From the NCBI GenBank assembly GCA_964020085.1, contig OZ026597.1, forward strand, positions 26,938,448 to 27,002,447: DNA of 64,000 nt, given 5' to 3'. Numbering within the stretch: position 1 is the stretch's first letter; the number at the start of each line of letters is the position of its first letter. Origin of the DNA: Micromussa lordhowensis. Lineage: Eukaryota; Cnidaria; Anthozoa; Scleractinia; Lobophylliidae. The notes under the pieces were generated by a model. It was given only the letters and a program-made list of their open reading frames with translations. It ran no database searches and was not told the origin of the DNA. Of the stretch, positions 45,801 through 51,500 are shown one piece after another. The translations under genes were made by a program, and so were the position numbers.

Positions 45801-48546
45801 GAAACGAAATATCTGCCATCTTATACCTAATGGAGCAAACAAAACATTCAGATATCTTGCAGACCAAAATATCAGCTTGATACTCACTTTAATATGTTAT
45901 TTTTTTAACAAGCCTTTTACCAACAGTTTTAATTAATAGGTGGTTACATCCTGATATCATTTAGTCACCTTTTAAGATGAACAAATTTACCAGATTTTAT
46001 TATGGTTTACTAAGACAGACAAACATCAAAAAGGTTATAACGTTAGTTAAGATTGAAACACATCTATATAATTATATAAAAAATTCAATAACGAAATTGA
46101 AGAATTAAGCTAAACTATTTAAAATGAACCATTCCTAATATGGCTTCTTTGTTCTTCACAATATCCAATCACTTCAATTATAAATAAACAATTAAAAAAT
46201 TGATTATCATTACGAATCATATTTCAAGAATGATTATTGTAGTCATGTTATTTCTAGCCTTTAACAAAGTCAAAATAATATTGAATACAATGTACTTGTT
46301 CAGCAAGAAATAATTTCTGTACTGTGTTAAGACATGAAAAATTTGGCATCAGAATTTATTTAGTGACCTGGTAAAATTGCTTAATTTCTTTAAAACAATT
46401 GACTGCAATTTGAGAGAAAATGCGATGGTAAAGTTCTGTTTGGCAAGCCAACCAGTCAATTTTATTGCTTCAAAAAAACACTTACATTTAAGAATACAAA
46501 TCTTCAGAGGTCTCTTTCTAATAGCACCAAAAAATGACCTTTCAACAGCTTGTTTATTTTAGCCAGGTTTTACTAATTTAAGCAGTAATAAATTAACATA
46601 ATTTAATATATACCACTTACTAGATCTCTGATCAGTTACAAAATAGAATTTAACTCTCTCTTTAAATGACTTGTCATGAACATAATGTTCAACACGCACC
46701 CTGTAAGATTAAAACATTATCAGAGGAAACCTTGAACAGTGGATCAAACTATTTTACAGAAAGCATTATTTAACTCAAAAATTGACATTTTATTATACAG
46801 GGCCTAGTTGTTCAAGGGGTGGAATGGAAAAACACTATGTGCCAGATAAGTCACTATACAATGGATATGTGTTAACAAAACAAACTAAGCTATCTGCTGG
46901 ATAGTGATTTACCTAGCAAATAGCACTTATTTATCCATTGTTTGAACAGCTCAGACCGGATTTATATGCATGAAAATTATCAAGCACATAACTGCAAATT
47001 ATGCATCAGAGAATATAATTTTCCTCCTCTGATCAATGTAGTCCTGACAACATCGTTTAGAGCTACTACATGCACAAGAACAGCAACATTATTTCCCACA
47101 TTAAACTCTGTTTGTTTAAACTTTTCATTTGCATTTTACAAATTATCTCTACAATATCTAGGTTCAATTGTTATCCTTCACAAGGTATTTGTCATCTTCC
47201 AGTTTAGGCTAATGGATATCTGAAATTTAAAGCGCATTAACAATGACAAGAATGCCACTCCAGTTAGTAATTAAGCAGGTACTGCTGACCTTCTCCAATC
47301 ACAACTCCTGTATATGCACTTTCATTAAATTTAAGCATTTTTGGCTTTCATGTTAGTGTTTAAATTCATCACAACTTTTGTCATCAATCAAAAAGCAAAG
47401 AACAATAATTGGACCTGTGAATTGACCACTAAAGAAAAAGATGTCTTAGAAACACAGCAGCAAAGGAAGTAAAGAAACTTGAGCACCTAGTGAATAGATG
47501 TTTGACCAAATAATTTATTTAAATTGCAAATCATCCTACAAAAACATTAAAATTGTAATTTAGCCACTCCAGTTCAAGACAATTCACTAATCACTCCAAA
47601 CCATTTTAATGTTTTAAAAAACGTACTAGGTTTCTTATCGCCAAAAATTGATAACTTTTAATTTGAAACCCGCGGACATCAGAATAAATCAGGGAAAAAG
47701 CCTTAAAGACCTTAAACGCAGCTGTTGAGTTTGAAGTGAGAGTTCCCACATATATAGCAACCTTAGTTGAAAATAAACAACCCAAACATCTTTTCCGTTA
47801 ATATTTACAGCTGAGTATTTAAAAGGACAACTTCTTATTTTCTGAGAGTACTACTGTACTCGTTAGCACTAAAGAAAACCCTAGGGCTATTATAAAAATA
47901 AAATGACAGAAAATAATTTTTAACTTTGTTTTAGCCACAGTAGGCGGTAATAAAAGCTTTCAAAATAAGGTTTTGAGAAAACAATCTACTGTAATTTCGA
48001 CAATTTTCGAGTGCGAATGATGAAAAAAGATGTGACAGCATTAAAGTCAGATGCGAATTCAATACAATACGTCTCAAGATGACAAGTCTAAAAGCTTGCA
48101 AATATTAAACCTTTAACAGGATTATCTATTCTCTACACCACAGTCATCACTAAATTTTTGCGACTGCAATGAAGGGGAGTAACACATTACGAAGCTCGTA
48201 TTTTTTTCTTTCTCTTCGTGTGTTTTCATTTTGCGTTATCAGGAAATGAAGTAAGCTTGTTATATGGTTAATTCACAGCAGCAAACTTGGCCAAACGCGG
48301 GAAGAACGATTGAGCTTGCATGAAAACAAATTATCTTGCACACGAACTGTCCAGAACATAATAATTACATTGTACAAACGCCTACCTTTCCTTGTCCTCG
48401 CCTTTATCAGATGAAAGAAGATCCCTCAGCCGATACCTAGGACCAAGAGAATCGAATTCATTCGCAACAGTGGTGACAGCAACCGGTTTGGGGCTATTCT
48501 TGACTTTAGTTTGTATTCTAACTTTTCTTCCTTCCTTCGTCGCCAT
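9243..48546 (-). CDS. KCNT1: Slo2-type potassium channel (KCNT family), complete 28-exon gene
   Basis: Large-conductance K+ channel of the Slo2 (Slack/Slick) family. Exons in transcript order: 48386-48546, 46621-46700, 45727-45826, 44732-44800, 43209-43263, 42413-42472, 42239-42316, 42066-42149, 35503-35597, 34784-34964, 34025-34189, 33024-33160, 32622-32685, 27966-28074, 27760-27868, 26940-27080, 25520-25788, 24364-24637, 22773-22881, 22381-22556, 21455-21526, 20791-20928, 12338-12497, 12146-12253, 11586-11669, 11294-11407, 10260-10362, 9243-9328. All junctions are GT/AG and phases agree: 3,381 bases, 1,126 residues, close to vertebrate KCNT2. The start is the first in-frame ATG (48546). Order: cytosolic N-terminus, S1-S6 with TVGYG (residues about 290-294), RCK1, Ser/acidic linker, RCK2. 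The exons were joined by hand against family memory; KCNT1 versus KCNT2 is not meaningful for a basal animal, so the symbol means co-orthologue. Confidence 0.9.
9420..9705 (-). mobile_element. tRNA-derived SINE, copy 1 (KCNT intron 27)
   Basis: On the minus strand this follows the same order as the copy at 21790-22086: tRNA-like head (ACCTCATGGTTAGTGCACTC, then GGTTCGGGTTCGAGCTC), CAAGATG-type body, CTCCACCCAGATGTATGAAT, and GGTTTCTGTAGCATGAAGC read in plus orientation near the tail. A pure C run (9486-9502) interrupts the body. Confidence 0.8.
10690..10955. repeat. MITE with TTGACCAAG palindrome, copy 1
   Basis: AATTATTGACCAAG-type words at 10712-10730 and CTTGGTCAATAA at 10817-10828 face each other, and GACCAAGACATAGTTGAGGTCC forms a small inner inverted repeat. 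The run AAAGTTCTTTTTTTGC and TTGACCAAG words recur at 60455-60615, so it is a dispersed family. It lies in KCNT intron 26/27 sequence and is non-coding. Confidence 0.6.
12589..13110. repeat. Fold-back repeat with GGTCTGTACTCTTATC termini
   Basis: 12589-12735 is an imperfect palindrome: GGTCTGTACTCTTATC at the left mirrors GTAAGAGTACAGACC at the right, with GTGGACTCACT / AGTGAGTCCAC at the centre. The next 55 bases (12724-12778) recur as a direct repeat at 12992-13049, and GTCTGTACTCTTATC returns at 13097-13111. It appears to be one fold-back family with a partial duplicate, in KCNT intron 22. Confidence 0.7.
13207..13353 (-). repeat. Element C 3' LTR
   Basis: 147 bases, TGTAGCGGG to GGCTACA in plus orientation, identical by eye to 19556-19702. 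TG...CA termini. Confidence 0.95.
13471..15342 (-). CDS. Element C ORF2: integrase with long C-terminal extension
   Basis: 623-codon ORF from a real ATG (15342). It starts inside the end of ORF1 (74-base overlap, +1 frame). Residues about 45-95 hold an HHCC zinc-binding domain ([20 protein letters not shown]). The DDE core follows: [17 protein letters not shown] and [13 protein letters not shown] supply the Asp, Asp and Glu positions. After the core come about 300 residues, beginning with an SH3-like region ([22 protein letters not shown]) and ending in a stretch I do not recognise (from about residue 400). It would insert element cDNA into the genome. No stop or frameshift is seen inside it. 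Confidence 0.9.
   Translation of the reverse strand: MSKLASKTWHAIVARLDGLVMYSDEFLDDPGHFRIFVPDNKDLKTKLLRAYHDSPIGMHRGRDATYHALAQDFYWRGMGKATKRWVARCLECLKHKSANQQHGLMHPRFYDKPMNVLGIDFVGPFPKSTNGNRYILTAVCPFSHFLIAIPTPDRSATTAARALFDNVFLKLDFPSTLLSDRGGEFVNAVLREVSNLLSIKQVFTSSYRPRANGSMERVHRFLNSALAIFASKWQKHWEDYLQPAVYSHNTSTIDGTNGITPFFLMFGCNATSPETVALQLPNQPINKNDYAKYLVQRITEAHKLFCSIKKDLRRRQRDYYDLSANPREFNVGQEVLVRKPPPANVEKGSATKLIRRYAGPYIITKRLKNSDLYCLRHSIINEELPPTNVEKLIPIPDAEPNDLRESSAQSAPCPAENREQERQYKPGQFLLYLHKSNEQADEGISLKLAQYLDPIGKAPVSEACKHLYSVFPGSRQLLVKLGRMRGLTAHCPYLSLEGDPSGGAYNLVLDKVAFERFNARQGLLIGEVVETDDVQDSVIVHTYAPTGRRTRLAKSRVWKPVFNHDLSKKSVPMDKNKRLIDYSPDFERVEFKQIVTVRDSLQELLSVRDMDEAVIHLFVNLRL
15269..19528 (-). CDS. 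Element C ORF1: gag-protease-RT-RNase H
   Basis: 1,419-codon uninterrupted ORF from ATG 19528. It begins with a helical gag region, then one CCHC knuckle ([14 protein letters not shown], about residue 275), a second Cys/His cluster ([17 protein letters not shown]), and a protease-like strand with [11 protein letters not shown] in place of the usual D-S/T-G. RT follows: [50 protein letters not shown] and the catalytic PYVDDLIV. RNase H contains [15 protein letters not shown] and TDHANLKWL, and the ORF closes with DALSRYPAS and a His-rich spacer. Gag and pol are fused in one frame, while integrase is not. Confidence 0.93.
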   Translation of the reverse strand: MSSVEELKGIVAGLTSIVKQQPDAQKATTAQITQLTEALLAHGGPPAAGPTTSTSNTSLRMPALQLPQFRYDNSSHDDVSEFLETFDVQTAHLPAETKLALLQQSCIGEWPNSVLSMEKSKFTEETTAQQKLGSLKQALKTSFAEPPEVQRRRLASEFSTMKQRATESIDCFAYRFKNNLHRLSKLGEAVESNSPHFIMSQFISKTKTDIQKHLVLKAEEYKDLSEIIEAAKRIERSFSPGGGHSNTNKPPLDPPNALNITPTPPVPDGRRKKPFCYHCHSPGHIKSSCPKRTVKPPSPGNSQRSTEVCCLWNKHQQSPCTLQNQSCKYGRAHKCTVCSKPGCKALVHSNVAPPVANACDLQTPQSIQPEPSSSSTPHTPGAHSQPAPPLFSMPTLPTSSSELSVNLNRTILSCQVTSAGKQLQLPLDSCCSVTLCSLDHAQLIHSERPELNYKKLEKPIPVQMADTSASLTAVAVQEVPIMWLPNKETIHVALVVPNMSWPLLFGENHLAATQALSDHSNKTVTFRHPAMNFTVACDKATASHDPQAAVTCLLTGKPSVHSAPTRTTVYRGFNLVTVYLTLSAASMGFLGNDLWLSGHELEPGVKVLDGPFSASEAQSIMDFSSNSDTTYHDLPDFQTSRAMNILVHCTKKKASIGHSTFSYLSPCSAQRKTDLEDALMHTADNLCSSLDTFDSLFCHSDDTPPSLVETSPPKSMGVPLQPHYPKQASQEMFKAGLTQSSRLLHPFSQPDGSDDRDLPPQCTFTLDPFSEEYHEKLRAELRLDSDEYSHVDSAVLAEFDTLLRTYPHAFLLPGAPLRRIHGTEHHINTGNATPCYKPPYRMSPPELQAVRHQIKDMLRQDIIQPSKSPWGAPAILVRRKDLHGKPQPPRFVVDYRALNSVTKSDGFPLPQVIDILDWLGGGKSFAKLDLANGYWQVPVREEDREKTAVVTHCGLFEFISMPFGLKTAGATFQRLMQATFSDFLMENVTGSSDHQHGFCMPYVDDLIVRSMSHVDSLEHYRRIFERATQVGMQFKPSKCTFFSTHLEVLGHVVTLNGCIPDPKKIHAITNFTMVNSQSAVQKFLGMVRFYRHHIPRFAQWTYHLRQLLQKNKKFQLTTQVEAEFNDLIAVLTGPDVLLHYPDWSKPFHVHTDASKLGVGAVLMQEDDEHCLRPLQYASQAFSPTQQRWDTREQELYAVKWAVEQWRPYLLGRKFIIETDHANLKWLCSIAPHKAKLARWASLLAEYDFELHHRPGHTNTVPDALSRYPASQQPQQEHDYASAAFVDLLPPTAVSIYLATVLGLAPCQLMFLSPTAPANMKLTVALATADTNNTSLSTMQAAVDPSTTSQSDEPFIHLGSNRQELSNLQLQDPTLKNIHKYLSAGSNKSALRHLSSHEQTRIQNLARHCGTPGWTSHVFR
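19556..19702 (-). repeat. Element C 5' LTR
   Basis: 147 bases, no difference seen from 13207-13353. A pure G tract (from about 19706) begins within a few bases of its outer end. Confidence 0.95.
19996..20637. mobile_element. TTAA-bounded TIR element, copy 1 (KCNT intron 22)
   Basis: 642 bases bounded by TTAA on both sides. Termini are TTAAGGTGATTCCCGGGT and ACTCGGGAATCACCTTAA, reverse complements over about 18 bases with one mismatch. GGGGGTCACCGTGCT occurs twice inside. There is no ORF of note. A TTAA target duplication is the hallmark of piggyBac-type insertion, so this is a plausible non-autonomous relative. Confidence 0.75.
20791..22881 (-). CDS. KCNT1: KCNT exons 19-22: first half of RCK2
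   Basis: Exon 19 (22773-22881) begins TACGTGGCAGGAGTCCCACC, giving [14 protein letters not shown], then TPIRCHLL and Cys-rich KKCCCLGL. Exon 20 (22381-22556): [20 protein letters not shown] and [11 protein letters not shown]. Exon 21 (21455-21526, 72 bases): [20 protein letters not shown]. Exon 22 (20791-20928): [19 protein letters not shown] and [12 protein letters not shown]. All match Slack RCK2 in order. At the exon 20/21 join the residues are K-E-E-P-S-E, where vertebrate Slack has D-N-K-P-D-H, the proposed Na+ site (see findings). Confidence 0.88.
21186..21240. repeat. (TG)n microsatellite
   Basis: Nearly pure TG run in KCNT intron 21, source of the poly-Val-Cys ORF. Confidence 0.95.
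21790..22086 (+). mobile_element. tRNA-derived SINE, copy 2 (KCNT intron 20), best preserved
   Basis: Head GGCCTAACGATTAGTGCACT (A-box-like) and GGCTTCAAGCCC (B-box-like) are followed by CCGGGGACATTGTGTTGTG, CTCCACCCAGATGTATAAAT, GCGATGGACTAGCATCCC and GGCTCGTATGCAGACTTAC. Minus-strand copies at 9420-9705 and 45286-45572, and a worn one at 49860-50107, share this order. It is antisense to the KCNT transcript. Confidence 0.88.
23428..23803. mobile_element. TA-flanked MITE with internal AACTAAAAGATGTCCG repeats (KCNT intron 18)
   Basis: 376 bases flanked by TA on both sides. Termini TGAAGGCCTTTTATGGACAA and TTGTCCGTAAAAGGCCTTCA are reverse complements, and the next internal segments (TTATGTTGCATATATGAATG / CATTCATACATGCAACATAA) also pair. 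Between the arms about six diverged copies of a roughly 20-base unit (AACTAAAAGATGTCCGA) run from 23518 to 23640. A TA target duplication suggests a Tc1/mariner-like origin. Confidence 0.8.
23924..24321. mobile_element. Large fold-back element (KCNT intron 18)
   Basis: 398-base near-palindrome with arms 23924-24118 and 24142-24321 and a loop of about 23 bases. The ends pair as TTACAGAGCATTTACTGAAA / TTTCAGTAAATGCACTGTAA and the centre as GCTCAAACTGTTA / TAACAGTTTGAGC. Its right end lies 42 bases downstream of the exon 18 splice donor. No ORF. Confidence 0.85.
24364..25788 (-). CDS. KCNT1: KCNT exons 17-18: RCK1 end and inter-RCK linker
   Basis: Exon 17 (25520-25788) reads [40 protein letters not shown] and then a Lys/Gln-rich stretch, matching the YGVCLIGL-to-NPGPRH block that closes RCK1. 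Exon 18 (24364-24637) is low-complexity, Ser/Asp/Glu-rich ([20 protein letters not shown]) with basic Ser sites such as RRSSNS; it corresponds to the poorly conserved, probably phosphorylated linker. The exon 18 acceptor (at 24638) is set by phase: AATTTAG|TT restores the frame and removes an in-frame stop produced by the alternative CAG. Confidence 0.85.
24698..25036. repeat. Fold-back repeat with AATTAGACTAC / GTAGTCTAATT arms (KCNT intron 17)
   Basis: An inner hairpin (24698-24805) pairs ACAATTAGACTAC with GTAGTCTAATTGT and contains GATAGTCAAC twice plus GTTGACTATC once. An outer pair, TTTTAGTATAAATTTATCGT (24799-24818) and GTAAATTTATACTAAAA (about 25024-25040), encloses the rest. Confidence 0.7.
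26940..34189 (-). CDS. KCNT1: KCNT exons 11-16: RCK1 gating domain
   Basis: Exon 11 (34025-34189): [24 protein letters not shown] and [15 protein letters not shown], the first Rossmann strand and helix of RCK1. Exon 12 (33024-33160): [20 protein letters not shown]. Exon 13 (32622-32685): [18 protein letters not shown]. Exon 14 (27966-28074): [14 protein letters not shown] and [16 protein letters not shown]. Exon 15 (27760-27868): [20 protein letters not shown]. Exon 16 (26940-27080): [19 protein letters not shown] and [12 protein letters not shown]. Each matches the corresponding vertebrate segment in order. Intron 13 contains the whole of LTR element B. Confidence 0.9.
27470..27690. repeat. 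Irregular array of GATCTT/AAGATC words (KCNT intron 15)
   Basis: At least eight variants of AGGATCTT, AAGATCTTG and AAGATCC lie within about 220 bases, spaced irregularly and in both orientations. There is no simple period, so it is a decayed interspersed repeat rather than a microsatellite. Confidence 0.6.
28175..28315 (-). repeat. Element B 3' LTR
   Basis: 141 bases, TGTTCACTC to ACCATACA in plus orientation. Its first 15-20 bases are rearranged relative to the 5' LTR. Confidence 0.85.
28586..32010 (-). pseudogene. Element B gag-pol remnant, broken into several frames
   Basis: Order on the minus strand: gag start (about 32010, [18 protein letters not shown]), a gag core (31808 downward, [17 protein letters not shown]), protease ([13 protein letters not shown]), RT in at least two frames ([28 protein letters not shown]; catalytic [10 protein letters not shown] near 30720), RNase H and tether (about 29830-30350; [16 protein letters not shown]), then an integrase frame of about 404 codons (28586-29800: [61 protein letters not shown]). 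Gag runs straight into protease without a CCHC knuckle, so an internal deletion is likely. Frame changes separate most blocks; not capable of autonomous movement. Confidence 0.88.
32047..32191 (-). repeat. Element B 5' LTR
   Basis: 145 bases, TGTAGAAACCGCAG to ACCATACA in plus orientation, adjoining the primer-binding site. Confidence 0.87.
33274..33744. mobile_element. TTAA-bounded element pair, copies 2 and 3 (KCNT intron 11)
   Basis: Two tail-to-tail units. The left unit runs from TTAAGGTGGCTC (33274) to GAGCCACCTTAA (ending 33409); the right unit from TTAAGGTGGCTC (33422) to GAGCCACATTAA (ending 33744). The outer arms pair over more than 100 bases (33278-33380 with 33640-33740), and the junction 33391-33440 is itself an almost perfect palindrome around TTTTCGAAAA. 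Confidence 0.75.
34221..34325. repeat. Half copy of the GGATCCACGAGGC fold-back MITE (KCNT intron 10)
   Basis: TTGACTTCAGTTTTTCATGC through AGCTGTGGATCCACGAGGC matches one arm plus loop of the complete palindrome at 62815-62990. The other arm is missing. Confidence 0.7.
34480..34614 (-). pseudogene. 3' terminal fragment of a LINE (non-LTR) reverse transcriptase ORF
   Basis: Open for 44 codons to TAA (34480-34482): [29 protein letters not shown]. The pattern AAPxLWNxLP...FKxxLKTYLFxxAF is the end of the ORF2 product in CR1/L2-like LINEs. Only this 5'-truncated tail is present, in KCNT intron 10. Confidence 0.8.
34784..35597 (-). CDS. KCNT1: KCNT exons 9-10: S5, pore loop with TVGYG filter, S6
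   Basis: Exon 9 (35503-35597) encodes [20 protein letters not shown] and the S5 core. Exon 10 (34784-34964) carries [13 protein letters not shown], the pore helix and filter [15 protein letters not shown] (filter residues about 290-294), then S6 ([17 protein letters not shown]). The GYG filter is intact, so K+ selectivity is expected. Family members usually have Asp after the filter (GYGD); here it is Glu, a conservative change. The 538-base intron between these exons is mostly a fold-back MITE (35038-35362). Confidence 0.92.
35038..35362. mobile_element. Fold-back MITE with GAAGCGTACCCCT arms (KCNT intron 9)
   Basis: 325 bases. The left end TTACATTCAAACCAATTGAA and following GCGTACCCCT pair with AGGGGTACGC and TTCACTTGGTTTGGCTGTAA at the right end. 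Inside, four related blocks of AATCAATTCATT / TTCAAATAATCAATT type alternate in orientation. It fills most of this 538-base intron. Confidence 0.8.
35813..35936 (+). repeat. Element A 5' LTR
   Basis: 124 bases, TGTGGTGTACTGG to AACACTACA. Two transitions separate it from the 3' LTR. Confidence 0.96.
35959..40008 (+). pseudogene. Element A gag-pol, single frame with three nonsense codons
   Basis: Begins at ATG 35959. Gag is followed by two Cys/His knuckles ([15 protein letters not shown] near 36570, [14 protein letters not shown] near 36630), protease ([13 protein letters not shown], 36926 on), RT ([25 protein letters not shown], catalytic [10 protein letters not shown] near 37795), RNase H ([25 protein letters not shown]), then integrase ([61 protein letters not shown]). 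In-frame stops: TAA 37348-37350, TGA 37519-37521, TGA 38821-38823. No frameshift was found over 4 kb, so decay is by point mutation only. This copy cannot make a full polyprotein. Confidence 0.93.
40001..40268 (+). repeat. 67-base tandem repeat, four copies, inside element A
   Basis: Units begin TTTACTGAACATTTCAG at 40001, 40068, 40135 and 40202. The first three are identical by eye; the last has an A for G change (AACACTG). It starts at the end of the integrase frame, so the last residues and stop codon are in unit 1. The units are contiguous without spacers, so this is not a CRISPR-like array. Confidence 0.95.
40420..40543 (+). repeat. Element A 3' LTR
   Basis: 124 bases, same ends as the 5' LTR; preceded by the purine tract at about 40405-40418. 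Confidence 0.96.
40640..41479. mobile_element. TTAA-bounded TIR element, copy 4 (KCNT intron 8)
   Basis: 840 bases from TTAAGGTGTCTCCATAGGGTT to AACCCTATTGAGCCACCTTAA, reverse complements over about 21 bases with two mismatches. GCGC-rich subterminal sequence occurs at both ends (GTGCGCACCG, GGCGCGCGCTTC). The termini share the GGTGNCTC core with the elements at 33274-33744 and resemble the one at 19996-20637. No transposase ORF. Confidence 0.75.
42066..43263 (-). CDS. KCNT1: KCNT exons 5-8: S2 to S4
   Basis: Exon 5 (43209-43263) encodes [18 protein letters not shown], matching the PILWVERxxxLWxIQ stretch entering S2. Exon 6 (42413-42472) continues S2 ([13 protein letters not shown]). Exon 7 (42239-42316) gives [20 protein letters not shown] in S3. 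Exon 8 (42066-42149) contains [20 protein letters not shown], the family's S4 and S4-S5 linker signature. As in other Slo2 channels, S4 lacks the regular positive-charge ladder of classical voltage sensors. Exons 6, 7 and 8 are 60, 78 and 84 bases, all phase 0. Confidence 0.88.
43637..44710. mobile_element. TIR element with G-rich internal repeats, next to KCNT exon 4 donor
   Basis: 1,074 bases. Termini GGGTGATTCCAGAAATTATC and GATATTTTCTGGAATCACCC pair, and the next blocks CATACCATACCACGGGCGGC / GCCACCCATGGTATGGTATG also pair. Both flanks read ATT, a possible 3-base target duplication. GGAATTCCGAAGG and runs of seven to eight G recur just inside both ends. The ORFs here are shadows. The right end is 21 bases from the splice donor at 44731/44732. 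Confidence 0.78.
44732..48546 (-). CDS. KCNT1: KCNT exons 1-4: N-terminus, S1 and extracellular S1-S2 loop
   Basis: Exon 1 (48386-48546) encodes a basic N-terminus ending [15 protein letters not shown]. Exon 2 (46621-46700) gives [19 protein letters not shown], which aligns with the conserved FKERLKxFF segment just before S1. Exon 3 (45727-45826) starts with Ser-Ile-Arg and holds S1 ([18 protein letters not shown]). Exon 4 (44732-44800) is a Cys-containing loop ([14 protein letters not shown]) with an N-glycosylation sequon NRT. Intron 4 starts only 21 bases from a TIR element (43637-44710). Confidence 0.85.
45286..45572 (-). mobile_element. tRNA-derived SINE, copy 3 (KCNT intron 3)
   Basis: Minus-strand copy of the 21790-22086 family: the plus strand reads ACGAGCCAAGTGGCTCATCA, GGATGCTAGTCCATCACAGG, GGTGGAGAGAGGCACTG, and the reverse complement of the tRNA-like head at 45530-45570. 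Confidence 0.85.
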
Positions 48547-51500
48547 TATTTTGTTTGTGGCTTTGTAGTCATGCGCAATTCTTCCGCAATTATTTCGTTT
48601 TTCGCGGGAAAATCCAACGAGGCCAAAACCCTCAACCTTCACAGATTTGAAAAATATTTTCTGTGTTAAATCAGCCCACTACGATAGACATCATTACTTC
48701 AGTATTCAGCCCTCGTCAATATGCTTCGAAAATTCATGAATTATTAAGTCCGTCGGCAGAGTAAACATCGCACTTTTATGCACCTGACAAACTTTAATGC
48801 AAGTGAAAAAAGTTAATGAAAACTTCGTTGCAGAATCGAGAAATGAATAGTGTTTGCTAACGACACATGTGATGTTATGGAAAATTCAGCTACTTTCATC
48901 AATAGCGAATTTCCGGAAATAGAGCTCTGAATCCTAATTAAGGTAAATCGCCTTTTTTGGTGTTGAAAAAATGATTTTCAATAGTTTTCGCAGAGGCGTC
49001 TTACGGCCAATCATGAAAAACTCAGAAGGCTTTGTTTCCTGGTCATCTTACACTTTTATATTCCTGAAATAATAGAAAAACAATGCGAAATAATATTATG
49101 CAAAGCAATGTTCCGTAATAAGCTACAATTGGAATATAAAATGGTTTTAACCTGGGGTCATAATTCACCGAATCGACAAAGAAAAACGAACAGACTTTTC
49201 TCACGAAAACGGTTGAATGACATAACATCACAGAAGTCTAAAGTGATAATAAATACATAGAGTATCGCGATCATGGCTCCTTAGTTTTATTTTGAGGACC
49301 ATAACAAAGTAGCAGGTGAAAATGTGCGGTTTTGGGTTTTGGTATCGCAGCAACCGAGCTGAATTTCATGGAAAACAATAATTTAGTTTCGTGTTTCACC
49401 AAAAAACATAAATTAACGAAACCTTGGCCACATACGTGTGAATGGAGCGTTTCAATTTTCCTGTCTTAGTATGTAATTTTCTTCGGTTCTTCGGCGACAT
49501 TTCAGAAATAAGTTATCTGTTAATTTGTCGAAATTTATAGGTTGTCATCTAAAGAATTTGAATACAGGCAACTTAAAATAGTTTTGTCTCTGATGAAACA
49601 GGTTATTTTTTACCTAAAGCTGAGAATTATTTCCTTAATAGCATTGAAGGAACTTTCTATTGCATCTCTTTTCAATACGAAAGCCTTTCTTTTGTTAAAA
49701 CTGCTTATCGATACGAAATACGATATGCCGCTTTATAGTGGGCATAGACTGATACGTTTCAGATCCAAATGAGGGAGTCTTTTTAAAAACCAAACAAACT
49801 GGCGACGAAGTTGCTACGAGAGACTTTGTTTGATAGAAACCCACACGGCCAAATAATTGAGGTCCCCACCGCCGAAGCTTATTCCGGTTTCTGTCTGTAA
49901 TATGAAGGAAATGAGAAGATCGTTACTCCTGCTGGATGATATTGTTGTCCACCACAGGATGCGTTATCTATCTGCCGCTACTCATTGTTGGTGCCCCTGG
50001 GTGGAGAGAGGCACTGTGGAAGTATAGCTAGTCTCCCAATATCTCGCCCAAGAACACAAAACAGTGACCCCGACCGCAACACTCGCACCGGGCCAGTCGA
50101 TCCAGTTTTTAACGCGACATTTACCGCTCTAAAAAATTTTAAAAGCAGAATTTTTAATAGACAGACTGTCTGATTTTACTACAGCTGGTGGGATATGATA
50201 TTCACAACAGGCTTGAAATTTTTTCCCTTTTTTTAATTGTGCATTAAAACCTCAATCTATAATTTCTTGACTGACGTCGGGTAACCGTTCAAGTCGACAA
50301 GTTAAAAACGTGGAAAATAACATGAAGATCTTGTTTTTAACGAGAACGTGACTTATCTGAAAGATTCGGGAAAAGATCAAATTTACAAGGGCATCAAATA
50401 TTTAATAAAAGGGTTTCATGCCGTCAGAAAAAGGCAAATTAAGGAGACCATACGATTCCATTAGCAGCAGGAATTGAGTAATACTTTATCAGATGGACTG
50501 GTTTCTTTACAAAGTTTCACAGCGGGAAGACCCCGTAAAGATAAGCGTTTTAATTAAAAAACTTTTCTGAATAAGCTTTCAGTTTTAAGATGAAAAATAC
50601 GTATCTGAAATCCTCATAATAAGGAAAGGTAGAAAAGAACATCTCAACTTGTCGTTTTCATTTCTTAGTAGTTTACGAACGCCGCGTCAAGATTGGTATA
50701 TTCTCGCCCTATCGAGCACGTGGTCGCATACATTAGCTGTAGACGATGCAAAACAATAGGATGAAACCTTAGTAAAAACAGCAAACAGGTTTCTGATGAA
50801 ACCTGTCTACTGCATAAATTACCTTTGAATGATGATAGACAGGAGCTGGAGGTTGTTGTCAAGTATCAACCCAAATTACCTGTTTTCAGCCAGACGGCAT
50901 GCTGGCCTAAATATTTTCTGATGCTTTTCTTCGGTTTTCAACTATGACCGATAGTATAAACAAAACTGAGTGAACTTACTAAATTTGCCGTATCTTCCTC
51001 TTTGTTAGATCCCATATAAGTGATAAACATCAGCCGTGACTCTCTGTACCACTTAAGTATTAAGATTTGGACCAAAGGCAGGCGGCGAGAATAAACGACT
51101 TGACAATCTCATGAATCATTTCTCATATCATCCCTTGATCTAAATCCAGATTCTTCCAAAGGTTAGGGTTAGTGTTTAATAGGGTCAGAATTGTGTGACT
51201 ACTATCCAGAACAGTGAAGAGAAGCTGTACTTTGATCCTTAGAGTAACAGGTGATATGCGATGGACTAGGCTGTCTCTTGTTTAACTGGTTGTACTATGG
51301 CCTTGTTGTCGGCTAATTTACATTGTTTTCCTTTTTCTGTTTAACTTTGTCGTAATAATCGCTCGCCTGAGTTAATGAAAAATAAACACTTGCAGCTCTG
51401 AAAATTCACACGAAAATTCAAATAATATTTTCGCTGGTCTGTATATTCGGTGGTTAAAATATCTCGATATCTGCTTGGTTGAAGATTTTAATATCTTCAT

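Noticed and set aside
48547..48642. Upstream extension of the KCNT start to 48642
   Set aside because: The extended frame starts with GTG and has no ATG before 48546.
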